Positions 57,703-64,000 of a DNA stretch of 64,000 nt are shown here, piece by piece. Below the pieces are notes generated by a model that was not told the DNA's origin, made no database searches, and saw nothing but the letters and a program-made list of their open reading frames with translations. This DNA comes from Ulota crispa (taxonomy: Eukaryota; Streptophyta; Bryopsida; Orthotrichales; Orthotrichaceae): contig OY987248.1 of assembly GCA_963920765.1 (NCBI GenBank), forward strand, positions 19,254,539 to 19,318,538, in the 5' to 3' direction. Both the position numbers and the translations under genes were made by a program. Positions within the stretch are counted from its first letter, which is position 1; each line of letters starts with the position of its first letter.

Positions 57703-60700
57703 ATGGATTTGGCGATGTTGGCGACTGTGCTGCAATCTGCTCTCAGCACCAATCCAGAGGAGCGGAAGGCCGGCGAGGAGCGGCTTAACCAGGTTGCTTT
57801 TTACACTTTTAATTCATAGTCCAAGCTATTACTCTGTTTCGTTTTTTTGAGTGGCTTCGGTTGACTCTGGTTTTAGTAAAAAGAAAGCTCATGTATCAGG
57901 CTCTACACCTCCGAGAGCGTAGAGTGGTGGTTGGACAGGCGCGGAACGAATGTATTTTAAGTAGATCCAGTGTCTCGTAACTTGATTTGGATCAAAACCT
58001 GACGAGAATTCTACAGTAGAGTGAGGGTTTTAGCTTTTGTTCTTGAACAGGACACATTAACCCCTCCTCGCCGGCGGTTTAGTATATACACGGGAAATGA
58101 GGACAAAATCGTCCGCTTCAGCGACTAGGGATTAACTAGACATCTCATATTAGTTAATGCATTCAACAACTAGCTCTCATTAGTCAGAATGAAAATTGCT
58201 GCACTTTCATGACGTGGTTTATTCGCTTGGTGTTGAGATAACAATTGCAAAATGTGATGGTTTACTTTGGTTCTGCTTCGTTGACCCTCAGTTGGTCTTA
58301 CTTCAGTAGGTAGCCGCTATCCGGAACTTTGTAAGCGACAATTAGCCAATACTCATTTATCTAGTGACTTGGATTAGTTCACATTGCAAGATCGTTTTTA
58401 GTTGAAAAAAAATTGTGTAATTTCAGTGGGTAGCCTACTCCTTCTTTACTCTAGGTGCATACGATGCCGCAGCTCTATATCTCCGTTGGCTTTGCTAGTT
58501 TTAAGCCTGGATTCTGCTACTCATGTGAGTTGGTGCAGGATGAGCTGTGTGGTAGTAGTCTTCAGCTAGTTAACTTGCGAAGAATGTTATTGTTCTGATA
58601 TGAATTTTTTTTTTCTACGGGTGTATAGTATCAACATGTTCAGGGGCACCTCGTGGGTCTTCTACAAATCACTGTGGCGACACATGTGGATCTTTCCATT
58701 CGTCAAGTTGCCAGCATTTATTTCAAGAATGTCATTGCAAGAGATTGGCTGCCTCGTGAACCCGGTAAAACATTCTATACTTCCTTTGAGATCTTTTACT
58801 GGTGCTACTGCAGTTTCCTTACGCTTAGTAGAAAGGAATTGTGACTGGGGGTAGAGTGATTAGCTTACTGATGTCATGGTTCTGCTCGTCAATTGCAGTC
58901 GAGGCACCGAAAATTTCCGACATTGATAAAGCAACCGTAAGAGAGAATCTCATGGAGGCTATTGTACACGCACCTTACATTATAAGGTAATATGCTGTTC
59001 AACACCAAAAGTTTCCTTGCACACCATTATGAGTATCGGCCCTTGTGAGTATTTTTGGATGCTGTATCAGTTGATGCCCTTGATTCGTTTAAGTTCTCTT
59101 GCATGTGCTCCTTTAGTTTCATTTTCTTTCAGTCCACAGTTTACCACCACGCCGTCTGAGTTTGTGTCTATCTCACTTGTTATCGCGCCGCACATCATCT
59201 GACATGACGAGTGGAGTGCCATAAGCACTGGATGAGTCCGAGTATCGAGAGCCAGTACATTTCCAATTATGACATGCAATGGTCTAGTATTAGTCTGGTA
59301 TTTGTCGTTAGTGCAAAATATTCGTCTTTTCTATTGGTCGAAAGGGTTCGTCAAATCTCTTTGCTTACTATGCGACCGAAACAAACCAATAGAATTTCTT
59401 CTCTTATAGCTTCCGACAATATGGCGTTTGTGAGCTAAGAGGCTAGGCATTCCTGAAAAGATACATGTTTTGTCTGGAATGTTTTTCAGAGTCCAACTTG
59501 GAGAGTGCCTGAAGACTGTCATTCATGCCGACTATCCGGAATTGTGGCCAGCTCTTTTACCCTCAATTTTCAACAATCTGAAGTCACAAAACCAGCAGCG
59601 AGTTTATGGTGCCCTTTACGCCTTGCGCATTTTAACTCACAAATTTGAGTATGTTGCTTCCTACAACCAGTATGTAGTGAGGAATTCCATGATGTAGTAG
59701 GATGAACGTGGCCTTCATTCTGACTGGGTATTGCCATAAATTCTTTGTTGTGCTTACGGTGGGAGAGTTACTGGCACTAATATTGTTGCTGATTTGTAGA
59801 GGTATTCATGTTTTCGGTTGGTTGAGCGCAGGTTTAAGGATGAAGAAGAGAGAACGCCAGTGTATCACATTATTAACACAACCTTTCCAGTTTTGTTGGA
59901 AATATTGAATCACCTTCTAGCACTATCAAATCCTTCTATTGAAGTTGCAGACCTCATCAAGCTGATTTTAAAGATCTTTTGGTCATCAGCTTATGTAAGT
60001 GACGTAACTTATATGAACTCGTTGCACTATCAATTTTTTTATTATTATTTCTAGACGTCATTTTCAACAAGAGTATTCTTGTATTTTTATCTTTTCCATT
60101 TCACCCGAGTTCAAGTCGTATCTGATCTCCAACTCATTACTCGTGGGTTTGAGATAGCTGTGCCCATGAACTTTTCTGAGATAATTCGATGGACGAAATT
60201 TCGCTGATGAACGTATTATTTTTGTTGTTGTTTGTGTAGCTGGAGATCCCCAAGGTCTTGCATGACGTCAACACTTTTACTGCATGGATGTCCAGCTTTC
60301 ACATTATCTTGGAGAGACCTGTGCCTATCGAGGGTCAACCAACCGATCCCGAGATGCGGAAAGTTTGGGGTTGGTGGAAAGTGAAAAAGTGGACATTGCA
60401 TATCATGAATCGACTTTACTACAGGTGGGAATTTCGGAACAAACAGTGTATTTACCGCACCGTTTGCAATAGACACACATTTCTTGGGATTATTAACACC
60501 GTCTGAACTCTGGTGTTTCTTGATCCACCCTTTTGATATCAGTCTGTATTGGCGGCTTACAGATTCGGTGACCCAAAGATGTCTAAACCAGAGAACAAGG
60601 GATTTGCACAGATGTTTCAAAAGCAATTTGCTGGAAAGTTCTTGGAACTTTACATGAAGCTTCTGAGTGTTGTGCGGGAGAATGGGTATCTGCCTGATAG

Positions 60701-63335
60701 AGTCATCAATTTGGCTCTACAATATCTCAGCACCAGGTATTGTAATATCTATTACTCCGTAGCATATTGCTTGCATATTCAATTCAGCTTCATTTTTTTG
60801 CATTGCACTTTGAGTAAAATTATGCTGTGAAGGTTAAGATTGAGAATAGCTTTCTTAGGACGCTCACAACTTCTTTACCTGTATGGTTTATTGGAGTGTT
60901 GAAGTCAGATATGTCGTGTGATTCATCATTGATAGCATCTGAGGACAGTGATGTTTAATTACCTTGCAGTGTCTCCAAGAATGTGACTTATCAGCTTTTA
61001 AAGCCCCAACTAGATGTTGTCCTCTTCGAAATCATATTTCCACTTATGTGCTACAATGATGCTGATGACCAACTCTGGCGTGAGGATCCACATGAATATG
61101 TTCGAAAAGGATATGGTGGGTGGTTATATTGTGGTTATGTTAGTTAGTACACTGAACACTTCATATCTTTTACCCCTTGTTAGACACTGTGTTCTAAGAG
61201 TATTCCCTGGAGACCAATTTTGTTTTAGCTTAAGTTTATTCTACTCTTGCAGATACTTACTAAATTTTTCTTCTACAGATATTATCGAAGACATGTATAG
61301 TCCCCGAACTGCAGCTATTAACTTCATTTCCGAATTGATCAGGAAGAGAGGGAAAGAGAATCTGCAGAAGTTTCTAGGATTCATTGTCGAGGTTTTTAGG
61401 AGGTATCTCTACTCCTCTCTCTTTCTCTCTCTCGATGGAAGCATGCATTGTTTGAAGTCTCTTAGGTAGTATGGGAGGGACAATTAGCTTTTGCTAGTGC
61501 ATGTTACACTTTATTTCTAAAGGTCGGAGCATAATCTCTTGACATACATGACTACAGCCTTGTTTTTTATCTTGCTTACTAGCATCGGAAATGGATGTGC
61601 ACTGAAACTTGTTTGCAAAACAGTGAAATATCGAGTAATTGTCTTCGTGGTGCAAGCCGATTTCTCGTAGATTTGGCATCTTGGGACTTGTTATGATGTT
61701 TTAAAATATGCCTTCAATATGCCGGATTTGTATCCTGATATATACGTGTTTTCAGGAACTGGCTCATGGAACTTTATCCTCTGAATGCAGGTATGATGAA
61801 GCCCCGTTGGACCAAAAACCATATCGTCAAAAAGATGGAGGGTTGCTAGCTGTTGGCGCTTTGAATGATACGTTGAAGCAAACTGAACCATACAAGTCTC
61901 AACTCGAACACATGTTGGTTACTCATGTTTTCCCCGAGTTCAGCAGCCCTGCGGGTCATCTCAGAGCGAAGGTAATTGTGTTGAATACCCTAGGGGATCC
62001 CTATTTGAGTATTACACGGTGCAGTTTGCTTGCATGGATTTGAAGGGGTTTAGATGTCTCAGGTTTGCGTCTGCCACGATATGAGAAAGTCATGATTGAT
62101 ATTTCTTGAGGTAGTAGATATATCTTTTCCTTAACATTTAAAAGATGCCATTCATGTGCTAATTTATTGGGGATTATCTTGCACCAGAACCGATAAACTC
62201 AACTTACTCCTGCCGTTTTCAATTTCGCAGGCTTCTTGGGTGTCAGGACAATATGCAGATATCACCTTTACGGATCAACGTCACTTCACGACTGCCTTAC
62301 ATTGTGTTGTATCAGCCCTTACTGATCCGGAGCTCCCGGTTCGGGTTGATTCAGTGGTTGCACTTCGGACTTTTGTAGAAGCGTGTAAAGGTGTGTTCTC
62401 ACTTTCGTGGTTTTCTGTTCTACAATGAGATGCACAGTTACATTTTCTCTAGTCTGCTCTTTTTTGGAATACTTCTAATTTTTTAAGGGATCACCATCAT
62501 TCCAGTTTTGCAAGCAAGACTGATACATGTGCAGCGCGTTGAAGTGAATGACGAAATACTGCAATGTTAACCAGAATTTTGCATTTAGCCTTGAAATGTC
62601 GTGGTATGTACTGTTGGCCTTTGCACATAAATTTCTCATGTTTCATTGCTTTTGCCCTGAATTTTGCAGATCTCAATGAACTTCGACCAATATTACCTCG
62701 ACTTCTCGATGGTGAGTTCGCCATAAAAGGGAGATGTATTGTGACTGCTTAATTTTTCATGTTTTACTCGGGGGATGTTGCAGTATGTCACTCATGTATG
62801 TTGTGAAGAGTGCATTTAAGCAGTGTCATACTTTGCTGTTTCTGTTTTCATGTTCTGAATTTGGAGCTACTTTGGGGCCATATTTCAGAGTTTTTCAAGT
62901 TGATGAACGAAGTAGAGAATGAAGACCTTGTATTCACACTGGAGACGATTGTGGATAAGTTTGGGGAAGAAATGGCACCTTATGCTCTCGGTCTCTGCCA
63001 ACGTCTGGTATGTCTTCTGTGATTTATGACTTTTGCCCCTGTCTCATTGATTCAGACTGCCACATTTTTCAATTGTTTAGGTGTAATACTTTGCGTTATG
63101 TGGGAATTGTTCTTATTTCGTGGGTATGATGGGCAGGCTGCTGCATTTTGGAAGTGTCTAGAGTCTTCAGAGACCGATGAAGATGAAGATGACTCTGGCG
63201 CTCTGGCTGCAGTGGGTTGCTTGCGAGCTATTGGCACAATTTTAGAGTCCGTGAGTCGTTTACCTGATTTGTTCCCCTTAATGGAACCGACACTCCTCCC
63301 AATCATGCAGCGGATGCTGACAACTGATGGTCAAG
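57703..63335 (+). CDS. SAD2: Importin-beta family nuclear import receptor, SAD2/importin-7-like (5' part)
   Basis: Karyopherin-beta receptors carry cargo through nuclear pores under Ran-GTP control. The Arabidopsis homologue SAD2/EMA1 acts in MYB4 import, ABA responses and microRNA loading. Fourteen coding exons join in frame with GT-AG introns: 57703-57792, 58629-58764, 58899-58986, 59490-59648, 59832-59994, 60240-60424, 60563-60736, 60970-61115, 61279-61402, 61791-61971, 62231-62390, 62670-62711, 62889-63007, 63137-63335. That is 1966 nt, 655 codons plus one base, of a protein usually near 1,040 residues. The importin N-terminal domain spans about residues 15-105 ([25 protein letters not shown]). 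Family blocks include [52 protein letters not shown] and [13 protein letters not shown]. An acidic stretch (ETDEDEDD) lies at about residues 601-608. The start is the first ATG after the leader intron and matches the MDL start of homologues. No stops or frameshifts; it looks functional. Confidence 0.96.
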
Positions 63336-64000
63336 GTGAGTTCTTTACCCCAGTAGTAGTTTCCTCTTAAATGTATAAAAGAAGATGGTCCGTTTCCATT
63401 TCAGAATCTGTATGTTTAACATTCAGGAAGTTCTGCGGAACCGGAAAAGTGAAGCCCATTTAAGCGCACCGATACTTGTTTAAGATATGTTCTAATGATA
63501 GGACCTTAACTGTAGCTTCTAGGATGGCGTTCAAACGTTCTGCGATGAATCTTTAAGTATGAGCTCACCAATCCTTGCAGCCTAGGTTTTAAATCCGATG
63601 TACACTGTGTTTTCCTGAAGGTGTGCATGGTGTTGCAAATAATAATAAAAAATCCATCTGAAAAGCTCTTTTCTTAGGGAAACCACTATTGATAAGCTCT
63701 TTGGTTTTCATAGGAGACATCTCCATTCATTGTATTTGAGGTAGTTTTCTATAAATAGTTTTTAAAATTCGAATTGAAACAGATCCGCACTTGTCTTAAA
63801 ACATACACGTACTTTCTCTCATTTTAGCCCAAGATGGGCTTACCAGAAACAGATGCTCATTCAAACTGATTTGAAAGTTACTATCTAAACACGATTTCGA
63901 GATTATCCTCCAAGTTCGCAGACAATCAAATAACAACCGGTTTCATATCTTTAGGATTTGAAGTAATGCATTTAGGAAGTATCAAGGAAGCTAATGAAGT
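63336..64000 (+). other. Intron 14 of the importin gene, running off the window
   Basis: It starts GTGAGT after exon 14 (phase 1). The next exon should continue with the block after TTDGQ and was not found before 64000; the last AG sites do not lead into a fitting frame. At over 660 bp it is among the longest introns here. Confidence 0.6.

Noticed and set aside
63336-64000. A fifteenth importin exon before the window end
   Set aside because: No AG site leads into a frame that continues the family sequence after TTDGQ in phase 1.

Overview
The window looks like nuclear DNA of a land plant. It has one intact multi-exon gene with GT-AG introns, and the rest is AT-rich and packed with decayed transposons of plant type: a Ty3/gypsy chromovirus, CACTA-type and PIF/Harbinger-type MITEs, tRNA-derived SINE heads and minisatellites. 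The species cannot be read from the sequence. Compact introns and the chromovirus type would suit a non-seed plant, but this is inference only.

Layout. 1-3916: the pol end and one LTR of a decayed chromodomain-bearing Ty3/gypsy element, whose 5' part lies outside the window. 3917-11980: gene-poor DNA with old repeats, a microsatellite, a foldback and a hairpin. 11981-19836: an unusual block in which long but stop-ridden reading frames are separated by non-coding stretches, and these stretches carry about 13 copies of a short palindrome (core TAAGGTG..CACCTTA). The frames show an NGQH motif like the ParB/DGQHR superfamily and a WHETQKQ motif like the HPTQKP signature of N4/N6 DNA methyltransferases. 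19837-41500: AT-rich repeat territory with CACTA-type and TAA-flanked MITEs, a nested element, long dispersed repeat pairs and two SINE-like sequences. 41500-45240: a GC-rich island of diverged minisatellites, a 70-bp and a 23-bp tandem array. 45708-46577: a decayed multi-exon frame resembling the C-terminal, SAM-binding part of a DNA methyltransferase. About 850 bases further on (47428) lies the only other copy of the palindrome in the window. 49589-50532: a young long inverted repeat. 50732-51648: a broken PIF/Harbinger transposase, followed by two CACTA-type MITEs. 54091-56618: a pile-up of TTA-flanked Harbinger-type MITEs, three of them back to back, one containing a nested element with a 10-bp target duplication. 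57703-63335: fourteen coding exons (655 codons) of an importin-beta family receptor of the SAD2/importin-7 type, running off the right edge.

The importin is the only gene that looks alive. The most interesting observation is that ParB-like and methyltransferase-like remnants sit at two separate places, and the same short palindrome occurs at both and nowhere else that I could see. This could be the relic of an undescribed mobile system that combines a ParB-like protein, a DNA methylase and palindromic sites. All family calls are by eye and no database search was run.
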